DNA from: Lineolata rhizophorae
Lineage: Eukaryota; Ascomycota; Dothideomycetes; Lineolatales; Lineolataceae
DNA: 64,000 nt
Direction of reading: 5' to 3'
Assembly: GCA_010093515.1 (NCBI GenBank)
Contig: MU001675.1
Location: forward strand, 825,371-889,370
Part shown: one piece after another, positions 1 to 11,775 of the stretch
How positions within the stretch are numbered: position 1 is the stretch's first letter
How the letters are laid out: every line of letters starts with the position of its first letter
Program-made: the position numbers and the translations under genes
The notes under the pieces: generated by a model
What the model saw: only the letters and a program-made list of their open reading frames with translations
The model's database searches: none
What the model was told of the DNA's origin: nothing

Positions 1-1471
1 AAGCCACAGCAGTCGACACGTAAAGGCGGAGGCGGAGGCGACGCAGGCTCCGGTCGGGCCGGCGGTGGTCGCCGTCGGTCGCGTTCCCCGGACTACGGTC
101 GCGGTGGAAATCAGGCTCCGCGCGGCGTCGATAGGTACACCAGCTCGAATGGCGTGTCTCCTAGAGAGCGCGACTTCCCTCGCGGGGGCCGTGCTCGCGA
201 CGATTATCGCCCAGGTAGGTCACCGTCGCCACCTAGCCGTCACCGTGGCAACAGGGGTGGTCGGAATAGAGGTCGCGATAGGAGTGCCGACCGCTATGAT
301 GGGCGCGGAGTTTGGGAAGGCCGTAGGCGCAGCCGGAGTCGTAGCCCGTACGGGCGTTCTCGCTATAGGAGCCCCAGCCCTCGGGGTGGTTGGGATCCCC
401 GTGATAGGGAGTACGATCGGGAAATGCGGGAAGATGAAGAGCTGCCACTGCCTCGAAGGGCGCCAAATGAAGTGCCAGACGTCCAGATCATTGTTCTAGA
501 TGCTTTGGACCGGTGAGTATTCCTTATGAAAGTCTCAACGAAACCACGCCGGCGCTTACAGATACTACTTTCTTTCCCGCAGGGGCTTCCTCAAATACAT
601 CGAGGACCACTTTTCAGGACGCGGAGTCCGGCAGGATGTATTGCTCCTATCGCCGCGCCTCTCTGAGGCGGCTGTCATCCGTCGCCAGGTTATCGAGGGC
701 GTCACGGCCGTGTCGCGCCTCACGATCCGTAACCAGCAATCGGGCCGCATCCCGCTGCGCGTCTTCGACCGTACTGCTGGCAATGACAACGTCCGCTTTG
801 AGGAGTACGACGAGCTCGAGCCCACAGTCGCGGCCGAGCTGGTCCTGCGCGCGAAGGCGACAGCTTCTCCTGCCACCACCGTGCAGCCCAACGCCGCCGT
901 TGTCGCCGGCCAGATCGGATACGGATTGCCCCCGCCCGCGCCCCAGTACGGCATGCCCCCGCCAAACCAGTACGGCATGGCTCCTCCTTCGGCAGCTGCC
1001 GCCGCCGCCGCCGCCGTCGCCGCCGCCGCGCCAGCGAATGCCCAGCAGCAGAACCTTTCGAACTTGATCTCGTCTCTCGACGGACAGGGCTTGCAGAAGC
1101 TGCTGAGCACGATGCAGGCGGCGCCGCCGCAACAGCAGCAACAGCAGCAGTACGCGCAACAACAGCCGCCGCACCAGCAGCAGGGACAGCTACCGCCGGA
1201 CTTTTCGCGCCTGCTCGCCGGCCCCGGCGCGGCGCCCCAGCACCAGTCCCAGCCCCAGCACTCGCCGACCCAGCAGCAGCAGAACCCGTACGCGGCCTTT
1301 GCGCAGCAGAATCCGGCCTTGGCCGGGCTGTTTGGCGGTGGTGGGGCGGGTGCGGGACAGCAGGGCGGACAGATGCAGGGTCAGCCGGCTGCGCAGCACC
1401 ATCAGCAGCACCAGCAGCCGCAGCCGGACGTGCAGGATGTGATTGCGCAGTTGGCTAATTATCGGCGTTGA
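1..1471 (+). CDS. Nab3-like nuclear RNA-binding protein, 3' part
   Basis: Partial at the 5' end; the frame is open from base 1. Exons 1-512 and 583-1471 flank a 70-nt intron (GTGAGT...CCGCAG), giving 466 visible residues. First comes an Arg/Ser/Gly-rich stretch with SRSRSPYGRSRYRSPSP repeats, then a folded segment beginning VPDVQIIVLDALDR and continuing through LLLSPRLSEAAVIRRQVIEG. This resembles the anticodon-binding-like domain that follows the RRM in fungal Nab3 proteins and in metazoan NCOA5. The tail has poly-Ala (about 1000-1035) and poly-Gln tracts and ends VQDVIAQLANYRR, as fungal Nab3 proteins tend to. Nab3 works with Nrd1 in termination and surveillance of non-coding RNA in the nucleus. 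The RRM that would settle the call lies upstream of the window, so the name rests on similarity recalled for the second domain and tail. A generic SR-like RNA-binding protein is the alternative. Confidence 0.62.
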
Positions 1472-3019
1472 AGGCGTTTGAAGGAGTGAGTTGTGGGAAT
1501 GAATGAGTGGATGAGTACCTGAGCGAGTGGAAAGATGGTGATATCGGCGGCCGGTGGAGTAAATTCTCGGGGTGGGCTGGGTGCGGGGCCTTTTGAGTTT
1601 CTCAGTTTCTGATTCTAGAGGCAGACTATTGTATTCTGTGTTGCTGTGTTGAATAGGAAGTGGAGGCCGGGGTTAGGGGGTGGGACGCGGTTTCCTCCTT
1701 GCTTTATTCTTCTTTCGGCGGTTTCTTGCGACTGCACGGCGATACCAGTGGCAGTCCTTTAACCCCGCCCACGTTGAGCAGTTCGTGATGGCGAAGTTTT
1801 ATTATTTCATGGAATCACGGCTGGCGAGCGAATGGGAGGAACATGCAAGTCATATGCAGGCGGAAAGAGCATCATTCTTCTTGCCTATGCTACGGCCTAG
1901 GTACAGACTGGGAGTTTTCCGGGGTTTAGTCTGCTTCTTCTCTCCAATGGCGACGGCTGAATGACGTCGTCGGGCACACATGCGGACCAACAAGGCTCTT
2001 TTAGGGGTCGTTGGTTTATCAGGCTCGTCCGCCTTCTCCTAATTCCTTCTCAGGGCCAATAGACCAATATGGGTTTCCTCTTAATTATTCTCCTTTATTG
2101 AACCTCCTACATTCTCATACCTCCTCTTCTCCCCTCTTCTCTGCTCTATGCTCTTCTCTTCCTGCTTGTGTGTAACGAAACCCTGTTCAGATAGCTGTGT
2201 GCATGCGATGAATTGAAAGATCTAGTGGAGGTGCTGACCTGTTCTCTTTCTTCTCTTTGCTCTTTTCGGGGTCATCTTGAGCGAAGGGATAAAGGCTTTC
2301 TTTTCGGAGTTCTTTGCTCTGGTTACTCGGTGACTCCCCTTTTCTTCCTCTGTAACGCATAGCTCTCGGGTATTTGGGAAAAGGAACGGTATAGACTTAA
2401 GGTCGTGGCTTGCATGGTTTGTGTAATCTCGCCTGGTGTCGTTTAAGGCACCAATATTACTACTACCGATTCAAAATCCAGTACTTTCTCGGACGCTGTG
2501 TCGCTGCAAAATGCCTCGTCATCCGCCGCTTCTCTCCGTAACCTAGAGGCAATTAATCTGTCGCGACAATCCCCCCATCATTCCATGATAGCCATGTTGG
2601 AAATTAAGGTATCATAAGGCTCAATTGCTATCTAGCTAAATTGCTTCTATCGCCATCATCGGATAGTAGAGAGCCCCTACTAAATGAGAAATGTGCTAAC
2701 CGAAAACGGTACTACACAGCGACGCAATAGGTCAATTACTATTCCACCGGCTTCAACAAAGCGTCTTTCTACTTCCCCACGAGTCTCGTTCTTCCGAACG
2801 CCCTTCATGGTCGCGCCATAAAACTTCAGCGCAGCCTATAGAAAGATTCAACCTCCCAATCGGAATGAGAAAAGATTTTGTGAAAAGGAGAGGGGGCAAG
2901 CAAAAAAAATTTAAACCTTGAAATAATAGAAATAAGCATCCGGACTATCTGTCTTGCTTCCAGCTGGTTTTTTCTTTTCTTCCTTTTCTTTTCCTTTTTT
3001 CTTTCCTCAGTTCTTTCCT
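1472..3019. other. Intergenic, convergent gene ends
   Basis: This lies between the 3' ends of the Nab3-like gene (+) and the nitrate transporter (-), so it holds two 3' UTRs and terminators. It is T- and CT-rich around 2030-2160 and 2970-3010. A 94-codon open frame at 1680-1964 shows no recognisable motif. I see no other gene, repeat or RNA. Confidence 0.6.
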
Positions 3020-4671
3020 TTACCTGCCGCCGATCTGGCCCTTCGGGATGGGCTTGATCCAAGAGATGGCGATGTTGAAACCCATCGTCATGACGCCGAT
3101 GATCCAGAACACCTGGCCATAGTTCTTACCGTGGTAACGGAAAATGATGGCGAAGATGATGCCGCCGAAGTTGCCGCTCGCACCCGTGAAGCCCGACACG
3201 ATGCCGTTGGCGTAGGGGTGCACGTGGGGCACGAGCGAGAAGACGAGGCCGTTAGAGCCCTCGAGGAAGAAGGCGGTGCCGGCGACGAGGCCGAACATCA
3301 TGCTCTGCGACGTCGGGTCGCGCACGCCCGTCGCGATCAACATGCCGCCGAAGATGAGGCCATACACGTGGATCGCGATCTTCTTGGCCCAGAGCGAGTG
3401 GCCTGTGTAGCGGTAGATGAGATCCGAAACGAGGCCGCCGAGCGGGCGGAAGACGGCATTGAGCAGGCCGAACATGGCCGCCCAGTTGCCGCGCTCCTGG
3501 AACGGCATGTCCGGGAAGTTCTTGGCGTAGTAGTTACCCAGAATGGAGTTGATGGCGAGCTCGGAGCCGAAGGAGCAGAAGTAGGCAGCGCCCAGCATGA
3601 TGGTCTGGATCGACGTGCACACCTTGATAATTTCTTTCATGGACGGCTTCCGGATCACCTCACCCTTCGCCGTGTCTTCCATCTCGCGTTGCGACAGGTG
3701 CACTTCGTTCGAGTCATACAGCTTCTCTTCGTCCGATAGGTTGGGCGTTTCCGTCTCAATCTTCTTGTCCGTCAGTTCGCCGGGCACGTTTACCGGAGCG
3801 CCCACAACGCTGTGTCGTCGGAGGTTCTCCTGGGCGGCAAGCTCGCGGTCCCTCCATTTTCCCGACGGGCAATCGTCGCAGAATAGGAGCATCGTGACAG
3901 CCGTGGCAACGATAACGATACCAGGGACGACGAAGGCAACACGCCAACCTACATGAGGAGAGAGGCCTTCGTCGCGGACGAGAGAGTTGTATACGGCTGG
4001 CATAATGAAATAAGTAATGCCGCCACCGGCATTGCCGAGACCACCGGTGAGAGCGTTCGCCGTGCCGACGACATTCTTGTCGAAGAATCCAGTAGACCAG
4101 ACCTGACAGGGGACGAAGCTGCCACCAAGGATACCGATGAAGAAACGAAGAGCAATGAGGCCGCTGGCGTTGTACACACACCCGGCTAGGAAAGTAGGAA
4201 TAGCCCCCAGAAGAAGGCACCCGGCAAATGTCTTTCGGGGACCAAATTTGTCGCAGCACGTCCCAGCTACGAGACGAACGAGAAGCCTGCGATTCGAGAT
4301 GAGCAATGACGTCTTGCCTAATTACGGGAGGAGCTCATAAGATCACTTACGTGGCCGTCAATGCAGTAATATTTGAATTGGCAACATCCGCTTGCGTCAA
4401 ATCTAAATCCTCCTGGATGACATCGTGCAAAAGAGGCGGAAACGCATACCTAATCAGGTGAATTAGCAAATAGTGGAATCGAAAAAGAAAAATTAGTTTA
4501 TATGCGGATCGTTGCTACTCACCATGACCAGAAGGCAACGAAAAATCCAAACCATGAATAGCTGAAGACACGCCCATACATGTTGATGGGATTGAGAGCT
4601 GGAATGGACCGCGCCTTACGGTTGATCGGGTTGATTTCTGGCGTCCGCCAGAGAAGAGTGATGTCGAACAT
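3020..4671 (-). CDS. nrtA: High-affinity nitrate transporter (MFS, NrtA/CrnA/NRT2 type)
   Basis: Complement of join(3020..4286, 4351..4449, 4523..4671); 504 aa, close to the roughly 507 aa of Aspergillus NrtA. It imports nitrate with protons across the plasma membrane. The start at 4671 gives [20 protein letters not shown], a typical NRT2-family N-terminus, and splicing keeps the frame across both introns. Two nitrate-signature-like glycine motifs are visible, [13 protein letters not shown] in the first half and [13 protein letters not shown] in the second, along with the MFS loop motif [11 protein letters not shown] and an Arg in each half (LLVRLVAG and AVFRPLGG) at positions expected to hold the substrate. 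The central hydrophilic loop between helices 6 and 7 is long, as usual in this family. No nitrate or nitrite reductase gene is adjacent, so the niaD-niiA-crnA cluster known from Aspergillus is not seen here. The gene is convergent with the Nab3-like gene. The upstream region carries NirA-like and GATA sites, described separately. Confidence 0.93.
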
Positions 4672-7182
4672 CTTGAATTGTGATGCAGTTGGGAAGCTTC
4701 CTCGTATGAAAGTAAATGGACAAGCGAAGCCGAACTACTTTGCCGGGATTTATTGATTGTCCAGCAGCTGGCGAGACGCTTCTGCTTTAAGGGAATCAAG
4801 CGCAGCAAAGGGCTTGTTGGTGCATTCAGTGGGGGTGCTCACGGCCACTGACGCTCTCATATATGATAGCAAGCCAGCTCTGGTTTTGCTTTCTCCGGAC
4901 CTTCTCCTCGATCTCGCGGATCTGTTTCGAGTACTTGCGGCAGAAGTCCGCCGCCGATCGCACCTTAGAGATCTACTTCTCGGATTGGACAAGGTCGACA
5001 GCTCGCTCGCTGAACGATAACAATTCATTGGCCAGAAACCGGGTTCGCCAGCCACCCTTGCTGCGAGAAGGGCCAGACACGGCCTAGGAATGGTCCCTCT
5101 ATTTCCGAACGTCAGATTCCGTTTCTGAAGGCGGCGTAGCGCGCCCGAGGGCGCCCAGTCTGGCTTCAAACGTTGCCCAGAATTGTTCTGCTACATGCTT
5201 CGGGACTCTATACTACATCATCATGCGGCGGGAGAGCCTGCAACTGCGGATCGCAGAGAAAGGCGGCCGGGAATTTGCGAGAATCAGCCCGTCCCGATTG
5301 GCCGCTTTGGGGGTTAAGGATGGGGCGTTGTTATCGCGGCCTTCGCTGCTGTGGCCCACGAGTTACATATCCCAGATTGATGCGCGGGGCCCCCTGTAAG
5401 CCCTTATCAGTGCCTGACCTGGGTCGGCCACCTAAAACAGTGAGAAAGCTATAAAAGGGCGATGTTTCCCCTTCTCCGCGGGATCTGGATGGTTGTTTCG
5501 TTTGCGAATTTTCTGACGTGACGTACCGAAGTCGGAAAATTCACCGGGAGAAGAACAATGCGAGCAAAGTGGCTGGAAGGCTATTTGAAATTTTGGACCT
5601 CAGCCAAGAGTAAAGGGAAAGACCAAAGCTAGCAGCGAAGGCGGCCTCGCTCAAGAAAAGCAATAGCTGCTGGCAGTTAGAATTACAGCTTGGTGGCGCA
5701 CTAGCAGGTTGGCGATGATTGTCTCCGGCGTGGGCAAATAGTGATGGCCGTCATCGTGATGGTCAACGGCGGACGTTCACAATGTCCAAGACTCTCCCCA
5801 GAGTCTAGGCGTGAGAGACAAGACACGCCAGCAACGGCGCGGCTAGGCGGACGGTGGAGTTGGCTGGAGTGGCTGGCCACTTAGCGTCGAGCGTTCTTAT
5901 CGCCCGGCAGGCCGGCCAATGACGTGCGCGGATTCCGACTCCGGCAGCCCGAGCGGGCCACCGTCACGATTTGCTGTGCCGCGGCGCTTGGAGGTGCCCG
6001 GTGTAGAAGTCGATGGCTGGCAATGAGCGCGAGAGGAGCTGTTAAGTCGCAAGCGACTCACGTCATTACGTCATCCGTACGGAGGTCGCTTGAGTGCACG
6101 TGATGTATACAACAACACTAGCGAATCCACACGCTCCACGTCCATAGGTAGGCTCCGACTTGCACAGACCAGATTGCAGTTGTTAGATATAGTCGTCTTG
6201 GAGACTTTCCAGGGACCTTTTCGAGCACAATTTGGTGGTCAAGTGGCCCAGTCGTTTCTCCTTCTGCCCTTCGGCCCCGCTTGAGACATGGAAAAAGCAA
6301 ATACGCACCCCGTGCCGAGTGTTGGGAGCGAAATGCCTCCTTCCGATGCCCGCCGATCGTAGCCCGTTCCGGTCGAGCTATCTACCCGCTCGGGACACGC
6401 AAAGCACCTTCTCGCGGAAGTATCCACCCGATCTCCTTCTATGGCGACAAAAACTTTGCAATGAGCTTAGATATCGTCAACTTATCACACGTCAAAGTTT
6501 GTGGCGATAATGCGGAGTTATCTAGTGTCCTGTTAGCCATTATGTGGCCGCTATGCTTACTTTTCTTTTCAATCTGGTAGTAGATCCTCTCGTCGCCCTT
6601 CCGAGACGAGCTGGCCAGCAAATTCTCGACTGCACTCCCCAGATCACTATGGTACTCGAGTTATGAAATCAAGGCACATCTAGCCCACGCCCAGCGTCAG
6701 GACAAGCACCGGCGCATTCCGTTCCCAGTCTGACCTCGTCTGTCATACTGCTCTAGCCAAGTCCCCCTATCCCCCCCTCAATAACTCCCAAAAAAAAAGG
6801 GGGGGGATCAAGACCTCGACAACAAAGTCAATCTAGTGAAATAGGAGTGTCGAAAGTCAATCAAGCCGAGTCTTGCCTTTCGTCCATCTGGAATCCAAAT
6901 GCGAACTACAAGGACGCGCGGCAATTAGGTGTTAGGAGATGAGAGGTTCGACCGTTTCAAATGAACAAAACGAATGGGACAAAATGATAAAATCTCCGAT
7001 GCAAAAGGCGATACAGAGCTATGGGCAGTGTCGAAATCCCTTTCTAAGCATCTCGAACGCCGTATATCCATGATGTAGATGGCCGTCAACTCGTTTCAAG
7101 ATTTGGCGCACGTATGTCCTTCCCGGCTAGTCGAGCGTACTCAGCATGCTAGAGCCATCTGGTGCGGCTTCACAGCCGTTGG
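4672..7182. other. Intergenic: promoter side of nitrate transporter
   Basis: This 2.5 kb stretch contains the upstream region of the nitrate transporter (right of 4671) and the 3' flank of the methyltransferase. A + strand TATAAAAG lies at about 5450, and paired ACGTCA half-sites (bZIP/TGACG type) at 6060-6073. Short open frames (4757-5020, 5173-5454, 6281-6580) show no motif or convincing splice pattern. An A/G homopolymer stretch sits at about 6790-6808. I see no gene. Confidence 0.5.
4864..5481. promoter_or_regulatory. Candidate nitrogen-control sites of the nitrate transporter
   Basis: An exact match to the NirA consensus CTCCGHGG (CTCCGCGG) lies at 5474-5481, about 0.8 kb upstream of the ATG at 4671. 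HGATAR sites, bound by AreA/NIT2-type GATA factors, occur between it and the gene: TGATAG near 4864, CGATAA near 5014, and on the other strand TGATAA near 5405 and CGATAA near 5335. NirA and AreA are known to act together on fungal nitrate genes. The sites are seen in the sequence; that they function here is inferred, and short consensus matches can arise by chance. Confidence 0.4.
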
Positions 7183-8823
7183 CTAGCTTCGGGAAGGAAT
7201 GGGATTTGCTCTAGCATTCTCAGGCTTTCGGCCCCACACGACGTATCTTTGAAGGTCAAGTCAGCATCCATTCTTCACCGTAGTGGACTTCGCAGCTTCT
7301 AAACGATTTAGTAAAGGGAGACCTACATCTTGTGATAAGCATGCACGTTGCGATCCGAAATAGCCTTGCGCACATTAACAAGATAAACCTCGACCTCTTC
7401 CTTGGACCAGCTCATGCCTCTGGTGAAGAATGCTAAACTGAATGCCTGGATCCCGTCAAGCAAGCACGCCTCATGGAAGCGGCCGAGCATCTTGAACTGT
7501 GGGTCCTTAGGCCACGGATTGATAGGCAGCTTGAAGATCTCCTCGTGGACGTCCACAAAGCCAGCATCCTCTAGCCACTTCCTCAGCTTGTTGGCGATAC
7601 GCACTGGTCGCCCCAAATTCATAGCCGCTTGGTGCTGCGTCCGGGTCCATTCCAAGAACGGATTGTCTTGGGTCATTGTGGAATCGTCGCAGAACAGCGA
7701 GTTCATGATCTCCTGGCACTCAAACCATCCGCCTGGATCGAGGTGGTCGTACGCTTTCCTGATTACTTCTCGAAAGTCTTCAAAAGCTCCAATAAGCATG
7801 CGAGCATGGATGTAGTCTGCCCTCACGAGCCAGTCCTCTTGGTTTGCATCGTCGATGATAAACCGAACATTACGCGGGAGGCTTTTGTAGTTGATCAGCA
7901 ACCCGACCCGCAAGGATAAATACAGTGGTACACACTCACTCGTCTACTGGTTGGCACGGAGTGAGGTCTATGCCGGTAACCTTCGCTAACTGTTAGATTG
8001 TGACAGCCTTGAAGGAACGAGGCGACGCAAACATACTCTACTATTTGGAAAGTAGCAGCCTAGGGGTCCGTTAGTCTAAGTTCACCATGTCAGTTGACGC
8101 TGAGGAGAAGCACGTACCCATCTCTATCGCCCATTTACCCGTTCCACAGCCGATGTCGAGGATATCCTTCGGGTTGTCTAACGGGGCAAAGAAGTTCCTG
8201 CCCCCGAAGAGCACCTTCAAGATCTCATATTGCAGGTCTTGCCTCTCAAGTTCGGGCTAGTCAAGCACTGTCAGGTCCAGATCCTGCGCGCATAGCAATT
8301 ATGCTTTGGTCACCAAACCACAAACATACATCATCATTAGGATATGGATACGCTGAATGAAGACCGTCAGCTCAGAACTCGCCTAGCCGCGCGGGATTTC
8401 GCAGGAGGCGGTCAACACTTACAGCCGGCGCAATAGCTGTGATACGTCCGTCCGTTCTCTTTGATGTAGTTGTAGATGCTTTCGTTGCAGGACTTGGTGC
8501 TCCTAGCACACAGGTCAGCCCGAAAAAAGAAAAATCTCCGAACAGCCTACAGCAAGCGCGGAGACGAAAGCAGCGTCGTACGAGAGAATACTGGCGGAAT
8601 CTGAATCCGGCTCGGACTGTGCGACGGCAAGACGAAAGAGGTCAGCGACATTCTCGACGAAATCATGCGGTCCTAGACGGCGGGTAACGAAAAAGAAACG
8701 GACGTGGCGGTTAGGCGGGGCAGGCGGTGAGGGGAAAGCAGAGGGGCGAAAAAGACTCACATCAGGCTCGAGGAAGGTCAGGACCGAGTGGTCGTCGGGG
8801 CTCGAGTCTTGATTGCTCGACAT
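7183..8823 (-). CDS. LaeA-like SAM-dependent methyltransferase (TAM family)
   Basis: Nine exons, complement of join(7183..7246, 7327..7881, 7940..7980, 8037..8059, 8118..8256, 8330..8352, 8423..8502, 8582..8616, 8761..8823); 340 aa. SAM-binding motif I is DILDIGCGTGKWAIEM, followed by GIDLTPCQP (motif II acidic end), NVRFIIDDA and HLDPGGWFECQE. The N-terminal YIKENGRTYHSY is the usual lead-in of LaeA/TAM-like fungal enzymes, and the last exon supplies the conserved YVVWGRKPE end. Without that exon the frame stops after HKM, a false C-terminus. The family is known for regulators of secondary metabolism and development (LaeA, LlmF) and for unassigned methyltransferases; the substrate cannot be told from sequence. 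No biosynthetic cluster is nearby. Exons of 23, 23, 35 and 41 nt make the gene intron-dense for a fungus. The start is the first Met in frame, MSSNQDSSPDDHS. All phases agree and the total is a multiple of three. Confidence 0.85.
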
Positions 8824-10454
8824 GATGCTCTGGGACGGAGGGGTCGCGGACGCACAGGCGCACCAGGACGGGCAGCAAAGTGGGCAATTTGTCTCTCGCG
8901 TCGCAGAGTCTCTCCGTCGGTCCTTGCGAGCGCTAGGTGTTTGCCTTCCCGACAGACGGGATAGCGAGTAAGACGTGGACTTAGTTGGAGCGGGCTGCCC
9001 GCTCCTCTGGGCCAGCGACCCGAGAAGATGGTCGAAATGCTTGCCTAAGCGAGTGCCGAGCGCCCGAGCTGGCCCGCGCCCTGCTCGTCCCGCCCGCAGA
9101 GCGCGGCCCGAGATCCCGGATCCCAGGGCCGAGGGGCCCAAAGCGCTCCCGTGCGCTCCCGTGCCCTTCCGGCCCGTTGGATCCTGGACACCATCTCCTC
9201 CCGCCGCTGTTGGCCTCCTTCCGTCGCGACTGGTGGTAGGTCGGGCACCTGGTCGCCGGTTCCATTGCGCGGACCAGGGTCCGCTGACGTTGTAGGAGGT
9301 GGTTGGGCCGGTGACAAGCATGCTAAGGTGGGCGGGCGGGCGGGTAAGTACCAAGGTACGTTGGTACCTGTGTACCACGACGGTACAACTGTCAGCGAGT
9401 GCCTACCAAGGTACCAACTTCAGCATCCATCTGTTCTCAGTCTCTTAGCTTCCTCCTCCGCGCGCGGGAACGTACCCGGCGATCAGGCTCGCCGGCGCCG
9501 AAGGGCGCCGCCATGCGCCCCACAACCTGCGCCTCCCGCGACACCCTCCCGGAACCGAGCTGCTGTGCCGCACTCGCGTTTTGCGCCACCCGTCCTCCTG
9601 AACCGCACTGTCGGCCTCGCCGTATGTGAGAAATTCCGTAAACGGATTGACTCACTGCCCGTGTGGAACCTACTAAATACGAGGCCCCGGCCCGGTCCGG
9701 CCTGTCGGGTTGTGTCTCACGCAGTAATACGGCGTGGCGTTCTTTGCTTCCTCCGTAGATACGCCTGCCGGCCGTCACTCAAACACGCTGTGCTGGAATC
9801 CGTCCCGTAGGATGGAACACGCTTACGGCCCTCGAGTTCATCCTCCCCTGGCCCAAGCTCACCAACAAATTATCGGTAAAAAGGCATACGAACCCGGGTC
9901 CGTGGTTATGGTTCCAGATCACTCGGCGAATAGATTTTGCACAGTGTACCCAGTTTTCTGGTGCGCTATTTAAATTTTCGAGGGGGCTTCTGGCTAATTA
10001 CTCCGTATGCTTATCCTTTCTATTCTCAAACCCGACTTTGTCGTCCGGAAATTCCTAGAGCTCGCTATTCGTCTCTCGCCTAGCTGCCATTCACCAACCG
10101 TCTAAGACGCTCCGTATCCCTTCTCACGCGTTTCGAAATCGTATTAGCAGGTCTTATGGTCTAGGCCCACTGAAAATTATCAAGAATTTCTTAGTTCTTG
10201 AAGAAGGATGCAGTATAGTAGGACCAATGAAAGAGTATATGACGTTTTAAGTCACTTAAAACCTGCCAGTTCCGACGAATCAAGTTGCGTGTCATCACCC
10301 ATAACGATCGTGGCAACCGAACTGCAAGTAGGCTGCCCTTGGTAGATAGGAGCTCACGATACTTGCCGGACCCAGTCCAAGGTCGTAACCTTATCTGTTT
10401 ATTTCACACAGGCGAACTGTCTTCATTGGTCATCAGACATTACGTAGTTCGATC
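8824..10454. other. Intergenic with GGTAC-rich patch
   Basis: This is the upstream region of the methyltransferase and the 3' flank of TSR3. Around 9341-9417 the core GGTAC/GTACC occurs repeatedly (AAGGTACGTTGGTACC, TGTACCAC, AAGGTACCAAC). A TACTCCGTA motif lies at 9999-10007. A 219-codon + frame at 9151-9810 is Arg/Pro-rich without recognisable motif and is probably chance coding in GC-rich DNA. I see no gene. Confidence 0.5.
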
Positions 10455-11775
10455 TTACCACTTCTCAGGAGCATTCAATACTGCCCTTGAGAAAGTCACG
10501 CTGGCAACGTCATCTCCCCTCTTTGATCTTTGCTTGGCAGCTATCCCAGTGCGATCCGTGACCGGGGTGGCATTAATGATATTGTCGAACTCGTCGTCCA
10601 GCCCGCCGATCTCCGAGCCTGACTCGGCATCTGACTCTTCCAGCGGTCGTGATACCTCAGGAGCCGGGACTTTCTGCGAGGCATTCTTTCCGTTGCTGTT
10701 TGAAGGCTCTGGATTCGCAAAAGGCTTTGAAGCAAGCACCCGTCGCCGAAGCTCAGCCATTTCCTCTTCGTCGTCGGACTCGTCTGGTATATCGAACGGA
10801 TCTCGGTCCTTAACTTCCTCATCCTCCTCGCCACTGCCTTGAGCGTCGGCTTCCTCTCTATTTTCATTCCTCTCCCCTTCGTCGTCAACCACACCGTCCT
10901 CACCATTCTCATCTTCCTCTTCTTCATCTGGCCGCGTCCTGTTCATATTACCGTCGGCCCAAATATCCTCCGCCTTTCTCGCAGTACGTCTATCAGCACG
11001 GCTAGCAGAGTACTCCCTCTCCAACTTGGCAAGCCACTTTGTTTCTTCCTTCTGCACATCCTCCTCCGTCGCACATGCCGCATACCTCTTGAGCAGCTCC
11101 GAGTTGATGTCCAAGAAGGCTTCACCGTACGAAAAAGAGGATAGGATATGCTCGGCCCAGTCAGAATGGCCACAAATGTAGTAGCTCGCCGCAAGTGCCT
11201 CGACGCAGTTTAGCCGCCAGGGTCGGCCGTAGTTGGTCGGGTTGGCGGCGACAAGATAGGGTACTAATTCAATAGCCAAATTAAAACTCGTGCCACCAAA
11301 ACAGCATTCCGTACGAAATGGAAGTGCTTACGAAGTCTTTCACACTTCCCCCCTATCCTCCCAAACGGCACCTCCTCGACGCGTTTCCAGGAGCATTCAA
11401 CCACAGCTGCGCCATACTGGTCCAGTACCTCGTTATCCGCGGGCGACAAAATGCGCTTGGCCTTGGGCCTGATGCAGGAGTGTTAGTTTAACCTCTCGGA
11501 ACACCGGGAATGGATTCTGTGCGTTAGACGTACGAGACAACAACGGCAGGGCTCTTCTGGCCGACGTGAAGCTCGCGCATGAGACCGAGCTTCATGAGGC
11601 GCTTGCCAGAGCATCGTTTCGCGTCGCAATGACCCAGGTCCCAACAAGCAGCTTTGTAAGGCGGGCGCCCGTCGTGGGCTCCGCCGCCGTCGCCTTCGTT
11701 GTAGCGGCGCGGTCGAAATTGGCGGGGTTGCTTCTTGCCGCCGCGCGAGTTGTTGTCCTTCTTGTGGCGGACCAT
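10455..11775 (-). CDS. TSR3: 18S rRNA aminocarboxypropyltransferase Tsr3
   Basis: Complement of join(10455..11263, 11332..11468, 11534..11775); 395 aa. Tsr3 transfers the aminocarboxypropyl group from SAM to a hypermodified pseudouridine in 18S rRNA during cytoplasmic maturation of the small ribosomal subunit. The N-terminus MVRHKKDNNSRGGKK and the segment YKAACWDLGHCDAKRCSGKR are characteristic, followed by VVECSWKRVEEVPFGRIG, LVAANPTNYGRPWRLNCVEA and FSYGEAFLDINSELLKRYA of the SPOUT-like fold. Residues after about 220 are a long acidic tail (DEEEEDENGEDG) expected to be disordered; fungal homologues often carry such tails of varying length. The start is the only Met before the conserved block. 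It is divergent from the GGA adaptor with 340 bp between the two start codons. Confidence 0.93.

Noticed and set aside
4515-4808. 97-codon minus frame at the 5' end of the nitrate transporter
   Set aside because: A different frame of the same strand gives the conserved transporter N-terminus ([15 protein letters not shown]), so this one is a shadow.
9151-9810. 219-codon + frame between the methyltransferase and TSR3
   Set aside because: Arg/Pro-rich without motif in GC-rich intergenic DNA and running through the GGTAC-rich patch.
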